Positions 1 through 6,193 are shown, numbered from the stretch's first letter. The stretch is 13,685 bases of DNA from Propionibacteriaceae bacterium (GCA_031262845.1 JAISGZ010000137.1:1-13685), one strand, 5' to 3'. Numbers and translations: made by a program. The notes: a model not told the origin generated them from the letters alone.

Positions 1-513
1 CAGTTGCTTGACCAAACCGACACCGGCGTGTTTCGAAGCCACGTAGAGCGGTCCGCCACCTCCCGGATAGAGAGCGGCGTTGCTCAGCGACATGATGAAA
101 CTGCCTCGGCTGGCTCGCAACGGCTCAACTGCCGCAGCCATCCCCATGAGAGCGGCTTTGACGTTGAGCGCGAAGACCTCATCAAAGCCGGCGTCGAGTT
201 CGGCCGGCGTGCTGTTGGTCACCGTGCGACCGAAATCCCAGACGCCGGCGTTGGCGATGAAGCAGTCCAACTGGCCGAACTTCTCCAAGGCCACAGCCAC
301 CGTGGCGGCGTTGCTCTCGTAGGTTCGAGCGTCACCGGCGACGACCTGGACCCAAGCCGGATCGGTTTCTTCGCGCAAACGGGCAATTTTGCCCGGTGAC
401 TGTTGCAGTACAACGACGCGAGCGCCCTCTTCGACGAAAGTGTCGACCAAAGCCCGGCCTAAACCTGAGCCACCACCCGTGATGATGGCCACTTGACCGT
501 CAAGCCAACCCAT
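1..513 (-). CDS. hcaB: cis-2,3-dihydrodiol dehydrogenase (SDR family), C-terminus cut by window edge
   Basis: Short-chain dehydrogenase expected to oxidise the cis-dihydrodiol made by the neighbouring ring dioxygenase to a catechol, reducing NAD(P). The first 171 residues are visible. They show the Rossmann glycine motif TGGGSGLG (residues 12-19), the NAG motif (88-90), and a full SDR tetrad: Asn117, Ser144, Tyr157 and Lys161 in YVASK. The stretches SLSNAALYPGGGGPLY and NAGVWD closely recall HcaB and BphB from memory. The ATG lies 5 bases after the stop of the extradiol dioxygenase gene, with an AAGGA inside that gene's last codons, so the two are probably translationally coupled. Oddity: the end of beta strand 2 reads VVVLQQS, with Gln37 where BphB has Asp and HcaB Glu; this acidic residue normally selects NAD. 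The remaining C-terminus (roughly 95-100 residues in relatives) lies outside the window. Family assignment is firm; the exact substrate is inferred from context. Confidence 0.88.
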   Translation of the reverse strand, partial: MGWLDGQVAIITGGGSGLGRALVDTFVEEGARVVVLQQSPGKIARLREETDPAWVQVVAGDARTYESNAATVAVALEKFGQLDCFIANAGVWDFGRTVTNSTPAELDAGFDEVFALNVKAALMGMAAAVEPLRASRGSFIMSLSNAALYPGGGGPLYVASKHAGVGLVKQL

Positions 514-518
514 TTCGA

Positions 519-1466
519 TCAGTCCTTGGTCCGGGCAGCCATGACGCCAAAACCGGCGATGAACTCACGGATCGGGTGATAGAAGCGATAGGTGACGTCG
601 AATGAGCCAGCCTGGGACAAAGCCGAGAAAGCTCCCACCCAAGTCCGGACCTCATGGACCGAGTTACCAGCTTGCTTGGTCATCTCATCGATTTGGTAAC
701 CATCAAACCGCTCGGGCTGACCCGAGGCGCAGTCATCCATGAATTGGGTATCCCATTGCGGATTGAGGTCGATGATCGGCAACTCACCCTTGGCAAAAGC
801 GGCCGCACCTTTGATGACACGCTGCTGCCGGGCCTGCCGGAATTCTTCGGTGGGGTTTCGTCCCTGGAGCAAGAAATTACGGCCACCGTCATCGGTTTCA
901 TACCAACGCGGCAACGGCGGATCGTGCGACAAACCGCCCGAGGCGACGACCAGAATCCGCTCATCCAAGGTGTTGAGGTAGGACCCGACGGCTTGGCCGA
1001 ACAAACGGATTTGCTTCATCGGCACCCACGGCGGCGCCACCCCGTTGACGAAGATCGGCACCATCGGCTTGGCCGTCAACGAGCTGAACAACGTATCGAG
1101 CGGTTGGACCATCCCGTGGTCAACAATCATGTGACGGGAGAAAGCCAGATCGACACCGGCCTTTTGGACAAATTCGATCATGGCCAAAGCGGCCGATTCA
1201 TTGACCGACAACGGTCCGGCCGCGGTGTCATAGTCGCCGCAGGCCGTCGCCTTGGTGCCGACGCAGAAGGGCGGCATCATGTCCTGGAAGAAACCGTTGT
1301 AGTGATCGGGCGCGAACACCACGACCAAGGTCGGATCGAAATCCGCCGCAAATTGGCGGATCGCCGCAAAGGACTGGTCAACGCCAGCTTGGACCTCAGG
1401 CGGTGGGGGTAATTCAGCCGTGTGTAACAGCGGGCTGTGTGACATAGCGACAAGAGCCATAGACAT
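519..1466 (-). CDS. mhpB: Extradiol (meta-cleavage) dioxygenase, MhpB type, LigB superfamily
   Basis: Non-haem Fe(II) enzyme that cleaves a catechol ring next to the hydroxyls; the family acts on 3-(2,3-dihydroxyphenyl)propionate or the cinnamate equivalent. At 315 residues it matches E. coli MhpB (314). Conserved blocks are MSHSPL with His10, FAPDHYNGFF with His55, DMMPPFC, VDHGMVQPL with His117, and GGLSHDPP with His181. His117 and His181 correspond to the acid/base histidines of MhpB (His115/His179); His10 and His55 are likely iron ligands. The C-terminus GFGVMAARTKD also resembles MhpB. A longer reading from a TTG at 1475 is possible, but the ATG at 1466 lines up with the MhpB N-terminus and has AAAGGA about 10 bases upstream; a second ATG lies two codons in. 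It lies 63 bases after the hydrolase gene and just before the dehydrogenase. Being LigB class rather than the BphC class, it points to a propionate or acrylate side chain on the catechol. Confidence 0.93.
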   Translation of the reverse strand: MSMALVAMSHSPLLHTAELPPPPEVQAGVDQSFAAIRQFAADFDPTLVVVFAPDHYNGFFQDMMPPFCVGTKATACGDYDTAAGPLSVNESAALAMIEFVQKAGVDLAFSRHMIVDHGMVQPLDTLFSSLTAKPMVPIFVNGVAPPWVPMKQIRLFGQAVGSYLNTLDERILVVASGGLSHDPPLPRWYETDDGGRNFLLQGRNPTEEFRQARQQRVIKGAAAFAKGELPIIDLNPQWDTQFMDDCASGQPERFDGYQIDEMTKQAGNSVHEVRTWVGAFSALSQAGSFDVTYRFYHPIREFIAGFGVMAARTKD

Positions 1467-1529
1467 TGGTCTCAAGTCCTTTCTCTAGCGGATGGTGACC
1501 GACAATGACGGCCGATCACCGCTAACGGA

Positions 1530-2360
1530 TCAGTTGTGGCTGATGAATTCTTCAACCAGCCGGTTGAATTCAGCGGCGTGCTCGATTTGGAGCCAGTGAC
1601 CGCAGTGATTGATGAGCACGAGACGACTGTTGGGAACCCAGGACAACAAGCGCAGCGAGTTCTCGAAGTGAACGACCCGGTCGTCCCGACCGTGGAATAG
1701 CAGGGTCGGAGCCTGGATCGTGGTGACCTTGGCCCCATCCAACTCGACCACCGCCCGACGGCCGATCCCGTCAAGGAAGTTTTGGTTGTGCTCTGGGTGG
1801 GACGCGACCATATCGGCCCGGGCTTGGATGAGATCATCGGTGGCGAACGACGAATCAAAGGTCATGACGTCAACCAATTGACGCATCGTCTCAAAAGTCG
1901 GCGTCCGGTAGCCCTGCTGGAGAATCTTCAACCCTTCGCTAAAACCGCCAGCGCCAAATAGCGTTGATGTCCCCGAGGACGCTCCCATCGTGATGAGGCG
2001 GGTGACCCGTTCGGGGTGTTCGTAACCGAACCGGATGGTGGTCCCACCGCCCATCGAATTACCGATGACGGTGACTTTGTCCAAGCCCAATTCGTCGAGT
2101 AATTCCAACAACGCCCCGCTGTGGTCACGATCCTTGTAGGACACGGGCTGCGATTCGCCCCAACCGGGCATATCGGCGGCGATGACGTGGAAATTCTTCG
2201 CTAAAGAGGGGATGTTATTGGAGAAGTTCGACCAGCCGGTCGCTCCTGGCCCGGAGCCGTGCAACAGCACTAAGGGCTCACCCGAACCGGCTTCGTTGAT
2301 ATGAATTCGCCACGACTTCGTCTGAACCATCCGGCTCGTGTTCTCATAGGTCCACTCCAC
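1530..2360 (-). CDS. mhpC: Meta-cleavage product C-C hydrolase, alpha/beta hydrolase (MhpC type)
   Basis: Serine hydrolase fold enzyme expected to split the meta-cleavage product (2-hydroxy-6-oxonona-2,4-dienedioate in the Mhp pathway) into 2-hydroxypenta-2,4-dienoate and succinate. The 276 residues contain the oxyanion-side motif HGSGPGATGW (34-43), the nucleophile elbow GNSMGG with Ser102, GRDDR with Asp227, and NHCGHW with His255: an intact triad in the order seen in MhpC and BphD. The start is GTG at 2360, chosen because AAAGGAG sits 7 bases upstream; the frame is open for 16 more codons to 2408, but that part overlaps the ribosome-binding site, and the next ATG (10 codons in) has no comparable site. 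It follows the ferredoxin gene by 74 bases and precedes the extradiol dioxygenase by 63. The family is certain; MhpC rather than BphD is favoured by sequence feel and by the MhpB-type partner. Confidence 0.92.
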   Translation of the reverse strand: MEWTYENTSRMVQTKSWRIHINEAGSGEPLVLLHGSGPGATGWSNFSNNIPSLAKNFHVIAADMPGWGESQPVSYKDRDHSGALLELLDELGLDKVTVIGNSMGGGTTIRFGYEHPERVTRLITMGASSGTSTLFGAGGFSEGLKILQQGYRTPTFETMRQLVDVMTFDSSFATDDLIQARADMVASHPEHNQNFLDGIGRRAVVELDGAKVTTIQAPTLLFHGRDDRVVHFENSLRLLSWVPNSRLVLINHCGHWLQIEHAAEFNRLVEEFISHN

Positions 2361-2434
2361 AGTGGCACTCCTTTTCTGTTGTTCTCTATCCCGCAGCGGC
2401 TGTAACACCTTCGGGAGGGTGACTCGGGTTGATC

Positions 2435-2785
2435 TCAGGACAGGATGGCCCCAGGCACCGGCACCCCGGGCAGCAACCAGATCTCGTCGCCCCGTACCTC
2501 GACTTGGTGAGTACAGACGGGCTTCGTCGCCGGCAAGGTCAACGCCTCACCGGTCTGCATCGAGAACTTGGCCGCGTGGATCGGGCATTCGACGATGTCA
2601 CCGTCGGTATAACCATCACCCAGCGAGGCCACTGCGTGTGTACACATATCGTCGATGGCGAAATACTCTTCACCGACGCGGAACACAGCAATAGCCTTAT
2701 CCAAACCAGTATCATCAGCCTCGACGATCAGGGCTTCTTCATCTTCGATATCACCAACATTGGCTACTTTAATAGCGTCTGCCAC
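2435..2785 (-). CDS. hcaC: Rieske [2Fe-2S] ferredoxin of the ring-hydroxylating dioxygenase
   Basis: Small electron carrier that passes electrons from a reductase (not in this window) to the Rieske centre of the dioxygenase alpha subunit. At 116 residues it is slightly longer than HcaC or BphF-type ferredoxins (about 106-110). The cluster-binding motifs are clear: CTH with Cys48 and His50, then CPIH with Cys67 and His70, 16 residues between the two motifs. The context HAAKFSMQTGEALTLPA is typical of soluble Rieske ferredoxins, where the tail of the motif replaces the HGW of terminal oxygenases. The start is GTG at 2785, with AAAGGA 6 bases upstream. It is separated from the beta-subunit gene by 139 bases of hairpin-rich sequence, unlike the tighter spacing elsewhere in the cluster. 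The protein is acidic (an EDEE stretch near residues 14-17), as expected for a docking electron carrier. Confidence 0.92.
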   Translation of the reverse strand: MADAIKVANVGDIEDEEALIVEADDTGLDKAIAVFRVGEEYFAIDDMCTHAVASLGDGYTDGDIVECPIHAAKFSMQTGEALTLPATKPVCTHQVEVRGDEIWLLPGVPVPGAILS

Positions 2786-2836
2786 GGTTTATCCTTTCCA
2801 GTAATGAAAACACGACATTGTGAAATATTGAGTTCG

Positions 2837-2873
2837 GCATCGGTGGAATGAGTCTAGCTCACTCCACCGATGC
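2837..2873 (-). repeat. 16-bp inverted repeat: intercistronic stem-loop between dioxygenase beta and ferredoxin genes
   Basis: Arms at 2837-2852 and 2858-2873 pair at 15 of 16 positions around a 5-base loop. On the transcribed (minus) strand the stem begins GCATCGGTGG and the loop reads CTAGA. No T-run follows the stem on that strand, so it does not look like a standard intrinsic terminator. Possible roles are mRNA stabilisation, a processing site, or partial attenuation ahead of the ferredoxin gene. The structure is seen directly in the sequence; the role is inference. Confidence 0.75.
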
Positions 2874-2882
2874 TTTCACTCG

Positions 2883-2915
2883 CCACCTGCGGAGGGTGGT
2901 TGGTCGTTACCGACC
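2883..2915 (-). repeat. Two short hairpins after the dioxygenase beta-subunit gene
   Basis: On the transcribed strand, GGTCG pairs with CGACC around GTAA (2902-2915), a GNRA-type tetraloop. It is followed by CCACC pairing with GGTGG around a 7-base loop (2883-2899). With the longer stem at 2837-2873 they make three successive hairpins in one 139-nt gap. The stems are only 5 bp each, so either could be chance in GC-rich DNA. Confidence 0.45.
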
Positions 2916-2924
2916 GTCTCGGTT

Positions 2925-3473
2925 TTAGTAGAACAACGTCAAATTCTTATTGAGAATAATTGACATATCGAACAGAATCCGGCGGGTTTTAATAAGATAA
3001 CCCCATTCCGATTCCGGCGCCCGGACGATGACATCGTCACGTTGGCCGGTGACCATGTCCCAAGCCCGTTGGCCATTGGAACGATAATCAAAGAAATGCG
3101 ACCGGACCTTGAATTCACCAGGCTCAACGCCGGGATCGACCATGATGTTCGTGATGATGTGACGCGACCGCGACGGTGGTTCTTCCGACCAGGCTTGGTT
3201 CGTCAGCATCCGGTGAACCCGAACGCTCAATTCTGTCTTGTTATCCTCGAAATAAGCCGACGTCCCGAATTCCGCGATGCGCTTGCTGCGCTCCCGGCTA
3301 TAACGGTCTTCCTGAGTTGGGGCCCAGTACATGATGTCGTCATGTAAGAAATCCAGCCACTTGACCCATTCCCAGTCATCAAGCACTTTGACTTCTTCAT
3401 ACAGGAAACGCTCAATGGCCCGCTGATCAGCGGCGGTCACCGCGGTCAGAGCTTGGCTCACGTTATCAGTCAT
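2925..3473 (-). CDS. hcaF: Ring-hydroxylating dioxygenase beta subunit
   Basis: Small, non-catalytic structural subunit of an alpha3beta3 Rieske dioxygenase (SnoaL/NTF2-like fold). At 182 residues it is close to the usual 170-190. Recognisable family blocks are VTAADQRAIERFLYEEVKVLDD, covering the N-terminal helix; the WLDFLHDDIMYWAP segment; and the C-terminal RRILFDMSIILNKNLTLFY, which matches the usual beta-subunit ending with aromatic last residue. The ATG at 3473 was chosen because homologues start near MTDNVSQ and a GAGG lies about 10 bases upstream; the frame stays open to 3545, but that part overlaps the end of the alpha gene. It lies 34 bases after the alpha gene, so the two are almost certainly co-transcribed and made in equal amounts. 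Confidence 0.92.
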   Translation of the reverse strand: MTDNVSQALTAVTAADQRAIERFLYEEVKVLDDWEWVKWLDFLHDDIMYWAPTQEDRYSRERSKRIAEFGTSAYFEDNKTELSVRVHRMLTNQAWSEEPPSRSRHIITNIMVDPGVEPGEFKVRSHFFDYRSNGQRAWDMVTGQRDDVIVRAPESEWGYLIKTRRILFDMSIILNKNLTLFY

Positions 3474-3507
3474 TGTTGTGATACCTCTTCGTACTGTTGT
3501 GAATCGA

Positions 3508-4839
3508 TTAACTCTGACCGAGGACGTGTTGCGCCCGCCGGGCAATCAATTCATCCCACGTGTCGGTTGTCATCATGTCGAAATAATGGCTATACATATT
3601 GATAGCCGCATTGTCAGAGAAAACATGGGCCGAAGAGCCACCAGGATAACTACCAGTCCCATTCGGGAAGGGGAAGTCATACTGAATTGGCGCCCCCGTC
3701 ATCTGGTACGTAAAGCCAGCTTCACGAGCCACTTTACCGCGCAGAACGTGTTGCATTTCCTCCCAGTTGAGGGCGTCATCGGCTTCGAACATACCGGTCG
3801 GTGTGAAGGTCTTGAGGAGGTCCTGACGGATCGCATTCTTGACTTCAGCCGGGGCCGCTGCCGGCACCATCGCCCAGCTCCAGATTTCCATCTCGTTCGG
3901 GCCCCGCGGATGAGTCACCCGCAAGACGTGGTTACCCAAGGTCATGAAGGTCGGCCAAATGTTGAGGTGTCCCCGCACTTCCCGGTCGTCGCCCAAACGG
4001 GCCGCAATCTGAGCCGCGATTTCGGGCGATTTCTCCCACTTTTCCAAGATCTGGTTGGTGTTCGGCACTTCGTGGCCCTTTTCGCCATACCAGGCCCCGC
4101 CGTGACCATAGGTCGAGAAGAACTGACGGCCGGTTGGCTCGTCGCCCCGCTTGGAACGGTCAGCCCAGAAACCCAGCTTGTTGACCATGAGAGCCGCCGA
4201 AGCGTGGGTAATTTCTGAGTGCTGCATATCCGAAGTCGGCTGTTCCGCCATATATTTCCAGTTATTCGGCAACACCCAGCGGTGATGGGCGATCGCTTCC
4301 ATACCACCCTCCCAACGGTCAAGATAACCGTCGAGGTAGTACTTCGCAGTACCGAGATAGTCCTCGAACTCGGGCGCTGTTTCATCCCAGGTCCCGAACC
4401 AGAAGCCCTTGTAGTTGTAAAGCCGCGGCACCTTGATCGGTCCCCAGTCTTCCAACTTGAAATCAGCCGGATAAGCGGCTTCTTGCCGCGGCACCATCGT
4501 CAAATTACCGGCCAAGTCATAGGCCCAGCCGTGGAACGTACACGTGAAAGCTTTATTCGTCCCCCGGTCAGCCCGGCAGATACGCATACCGCGGTGACGG
4601 CATTGGTTCAGCCAGGCGGCTACCGAACCGTCTTTTTGGCGGACGATCATAATGGGGTCTTCGCCAATATAGTTTTGCATGAAATCGCCCTTTTTCGGGA
4701 TCATGCTGTCGTGAGCCAGAAAACACCAAGCCCGCTTCCATACTTTTTCTAGCTCTTGTTGATAGATCTCTTCGTTGGTGAAAATCTCGCCGTGCAACTG
4801 GCCGGCAGAGATATCAACCAACTGGGTGATGTCGGCCAT
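3508..4839 (-). CDS. hcaE: Ring-hydroxylating dioxygenase alpha subunit (Rieske non-haem iron oxygenase, HcaE-like)
   Basis: Catalytic subunit adding both atoms of O2 to an aromatic ring to give a cis-dihydrodiol. The 443 residues follow HcaE (453) closely in layout. The N-terminal Rieske domain has Cys80 and His82 (CRHRGMR) and Cys100 and His103 (CTFHGW). The catalytic domain has WKYMAEQPTSDMQHSEITH: Asp204 (the Rieske-to-iron bridge) and iron ligands His207 and His212. The third ligand is in EADDALNW, probably Asp355. Spacing matches naphthalene dioxygenase (Asp205, His208, His213, Asp362). The ATG has AAAGGAG 5 bases upstream. Oddity: relatives I recall have Tyr just before the first His ligand (SDQYH in HcaE, SDMYH in BphA, GDAYH in NDO), but here it is Gln206, and the usual Phe after AEQ is Pro201. 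Phenylpropionate or cinnamate is the likely substrate class from the MhpB/MhpC neighbours, but these changes make it uncertain. First gene of the minus-strand cluster. Confidence 0.92.
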   Translation of the reverse strand: MADITQLVDISAGQLHGEIFTNEEIYQQELEKVWKRAWCFLAHDSMIPKKGDFMQNYIGEDPIMIVRQKDGSVAAWLNQCRHRGMRICRADRGTNKAFTCTFHGWAYDLAGNLTMVPRQEAAYPADFKLEDWGPIKVPRLYNYKGFWFGTWDETAPEFEDYLGTAKYYLDGYLDRWEGGMEAIAHHRWVLPNNWKYMAEQPTSDMQHSEITHASAALMVNKLGFWADRSKRGDEPTGRQFFSTYGHGGAWYGEKGHEVPNTNQILEKWEKSPEIAAQIAARLGDDREVRGHLNIWPTFMTLGNHVLRVTHPRGPNEMEIWSWAMVPAAAPAEVKNAIRQDLLKTFTPTGMFEADDALNWEEMQHVLRGKVAREAGFTYQMTGAPIQYDFPFPNGTGSYPGGSSAHVFSDNAAINMYSHYFDMMTTDTWDELIARRAQHVLGQS

Positions 4840-4888
4840 TCTTACTCCTTTGTCACTGAACCAACGCCCGTTTGGGCCTTCCTAGCTA

Positions 4889-4909
4889 TCAGTTCTCTAC
4901 AAGAACTGA
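4889..4909. promoter_or_regulatory. Perfect 8-bp inverted repeat, candidate operator or 5'-leader hairpin
   Basis: TCAGTTCT and AGAACTGA form perfect arms around a 5-base spacer (CTACA). The centre lies 60 bases upstream of the dioxygenase alpha ATG. Size and symmetry suit a dimeric regulator site (TetR, GntR or LacI type), where binding would repress the operon. The same sequence could instead fold as a hairpin in the mRNA leader. No regulator gene is visible in the window to pair it with. Confidence 0.5.
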
Positions 4910-5183
4910 CTTGCCGATGGAGACGACCACGCCTCCAAGAACCGCGCCCACCGGGGTGTGACGCGAGATACAACTACCTCACCCACCCTGGCACTTCAGG
5001 CCCGGCCCTTATCTCCACCGCCGACTACAAACGGGGATTTGAGTACGGCATCATGTCATCTAGGGACTCATCGTTGCCGCCCCAACTAGGCTTTCCAACC
5101 TCGAAGCCAACGGTAGCGCAGTCCAGCGATTGACCCCAGGGCATCCAGATCCAATGAGACTGGTGATCTTATAAATCGGACAG

Positions 5184-5205
5184 TGTCAAAATAACTCTGT
5201 CAAAA
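5184..5205. repeat. Tandem TGTCAAAA direct repeats, 14-bp step
   Basis: TGTCAAAA occurs at 5184-5191 and 5198-5205. On the minus strand each contains TTGACA, the consensus -35 box, but no good -10 hexamer lies 16-18 bases downstream of either copy. They may be paired half-sites for an activator or one real and one chance -35 element. Low certainty of function. Confidence 0.35.
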
Positions 5206-5215
5206 GAGACGTCAC

Positions 5216-5229
5216 TTGGGTCAACCCAA
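5216..5229. promoter_or_regulatory. Near-palindrome TTGGGT-CA-ACCCAA, candidate operator
   Basis: Six-base perfect arms around a two-base centre, 117 bases upstream of the hydratase ATG and beside the TGTCAAAA repeats. Compact palindromes like this are common targets of dimeric repressors. It is distinct in sequence from the repeat at 4889-4909, so if both are real there may be two regulators or separate control of the two transcripts. Confidence 0.4.
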
Positions 5230-5346
5230 CAACAACTAATGTCCAGTCGGGTCTGATGCGGCGTGTCAGTTCGGCCGTTGCTGAAGCAATCAGCTCGGCA
5301 GTGGAACGGACGCCAAGGCGGGCTGATCGGGTCAAGGAGAATCACC

Positions 5347-6120
5347 ATGAGTTCATCAATCGAATTGAGGCTAGCGGCCCAACATTTGGTCGAGGCCCAA
5401 CAAACTGGTCAGTTAGCGGCGCCGATCCATCCTCTCCTCCACGAGGATCTGGAAGCGGCTTACGACGTCCAGGAATTAGTTTTATCAGCCCAAGAATCAA
5501 CCACTAATCCTCGGGTGGGACGGAAACTGGGTTTAATCTCGGCCGCTGCCCAAGCTCGTTTACAGGCTTCCCAACCGTGTTTCGGAGTCTTACTCAACGA
5601 CATGGACGCCTCCGGTTGGGTGGAAATCCCCGAGTCGGGTCTACGGCAACCAAAAATTCAGGCCGAAGTCGCCTTCATTCTTCACACCGATATCACTTCG
5701 ACCGATCTGGCATCAGTCGAAGCGGCCGTCATGTCAGTCGTACCGGCCCTGAGCATCGTCGACCACCGAGTCGGCGACGGCCTGACGGTCACCGACTATG
5801 TGGCCGACAATCTTGGCCTGGCCTATTTTGTGGCCGGCTTCGACCGGGTCCCGCTGATCCGGATTAAGACCGACGACATCGCCATGAAACTGACCATCAA
5901 CGGTCAGGTCCAATCGACCGGACACGTCCAAGACGGTCTCGGCGACGCCATCCACGGTTTAGTCTGGCTGGCCCAAGCCGCCGCCGACCTCGGTCGGCCG
6001 TTGCGGGCTGGTGAAATCATCTTGTCGGGGACGCTGGGCCCGCTGATGGACTTCCCGCCTGGGGCTGAAGTCGAAGCCGAATTATCAGGCTTGGGTCGAG
6101 TGACCGCTGCCCGGGACTAG
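5347..6120 (+). CDS. mhpD: 2-hydroxypenta-2,4-dienoate hydratase family protein (MhpD-like)
   Basis: Member of the fumarylacetoacetase-fold hydratase/decarboxylase family; MhpD adds water to 2-hydroxypenta-2,4-dienoate, giving 4-hydroxy-2-oxovalerate. The 257 residues (MhpD about 269) contain GRKLGL with Lys60, QPKIQAEVAF (101-110), VPALSIVDHRV (132-142), DYVADNLG, and LRAGEIILSGTLGPL near the C-terminus, all in family order. The ATG at 5347 has AAGGAG at 5334-5339; an upstream GTG at 5263 is in frame but lacks such support. Oddity: the metal site, E-A-E and PALE in E. coli MhpD, reads Q-A-E and PALS here, so two of three ligand glutamates (now Gln105 and Ser136) are missing and only Glu107 remains. 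It may be inactive, use the metal differently, or catalyse another reaction such as a decarboxylase or isomerase step. Transcribed away from the rest of the pathway and convergent with atpC. Confidence 0.8.
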   Translation: MSSSIELRLAAQHLVEAQQTGQLAAPIHPLLHEDLEAAYDVQELVLSAQESTTNPRVGRKLGLISAAAQARLQASQPCFGVLLNDMDASGWVEIPESGLRQPKIQAEVAFILHTDITSTDLASVEAAVMSVVPALSIVDHRVGDGLTVTDYVADNLGLAYFVAGFDRVPLIRIKTDDIAMKLTINGQVQSTGHVQDGLGDAIHGLVWLAQAAADLGRPLRAGEIILSGTLGPLMDFPPGAEVEAELSGLGRVTAARD

Positions 6121-6148
6121 CTTGCTGAAAACAAACTCATAATGGCCC

Positions 6149-6193
6149 GTTGGCCCCCGAAATGTTCCATCAAGGACTATTTCGGGGGCCAAC
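6149..6193. terminator. Bidirectional terminator-like stem-loop between hydratase and atpC
   Basis: Perfect 15-bp arms, GTTGGCCCCCGAAAT at 6149-6163 and ATTTCGGGGGCCAAC at 6179-6193, flank a 15-base loop that can pair further (TCC with GGA). It lies in the 93-bp gap between two convergent genes, 28 bases after the hydratase stop and 20 bases past the atpC stop. Neither side has a strong T-run directly after the stem; on the atpC side a T-rich stretch (TTTGTTTTC) begins about 12 bases on. A role in ending both transcripts is very likely from position, though the mechanism may not be purely intrinsic. Confidence 0.8.

Larger units (their letters stand above)
4840..5346. promoter_or_regulatory. 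507-bp divergent control region between the dioxygenase operon and the hydratase gene
   Basis: No convincing gene lies here; the open frames on either strand lack ribosome-binding sites and family features. It must hold the promoters for both the minus-strand dioxygenase operon and the plus-strand hydratase. I could not identify a -35/-10 pair with good spacing on either strand. It holds a 21-bp inverted repeat near the alpha gene, a pair of TGTCAAAA direct repeats, and a 14-bp near-palindrome, each listed separately. An AT-richer patch at about 5165-5210 (containing TATAAAT at 5170-5176) is the likeliest place for promoter elements. Confidence 0.6.

Noticed and set aside
1490..1523. Weak inverted repeat (GGTGA ... 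TCACC) between hydrolase and extradiol dioxygenase genes
   Set aside because: Five-base arms with a long, poorly paired centre; expected by chance in this composition.
2406..2421. Possible hairpin CACCTTC/GAGGGTG after the ferredoxin gene
   Set aside because: Needs a G-T pair and leaves a loop too tight unless partly opened; no T-run follows.
4756..5133. 125-codon plus-strand frame crossing the alpha-gene start and the divergent gap
   Set aside because: No ribosome-binding site, overlaps the alpha gene N-terminus and resembles no known protein.
5170..5203. Minus-strand TTGACA boxes with a TATAAG nearby as a sigma70 promoter
   Set aside because: Spacing between the boxes and TATAAG is about 10 or 24 bases, outside the usual 16-18, so I list only the repeats.
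5263..5346. Extended GTG start for the hydratase, 28 codons longer
   Set aside because: The ATG at 5347 has a good AAGGAG and matches family length; the extension would run through the leader.
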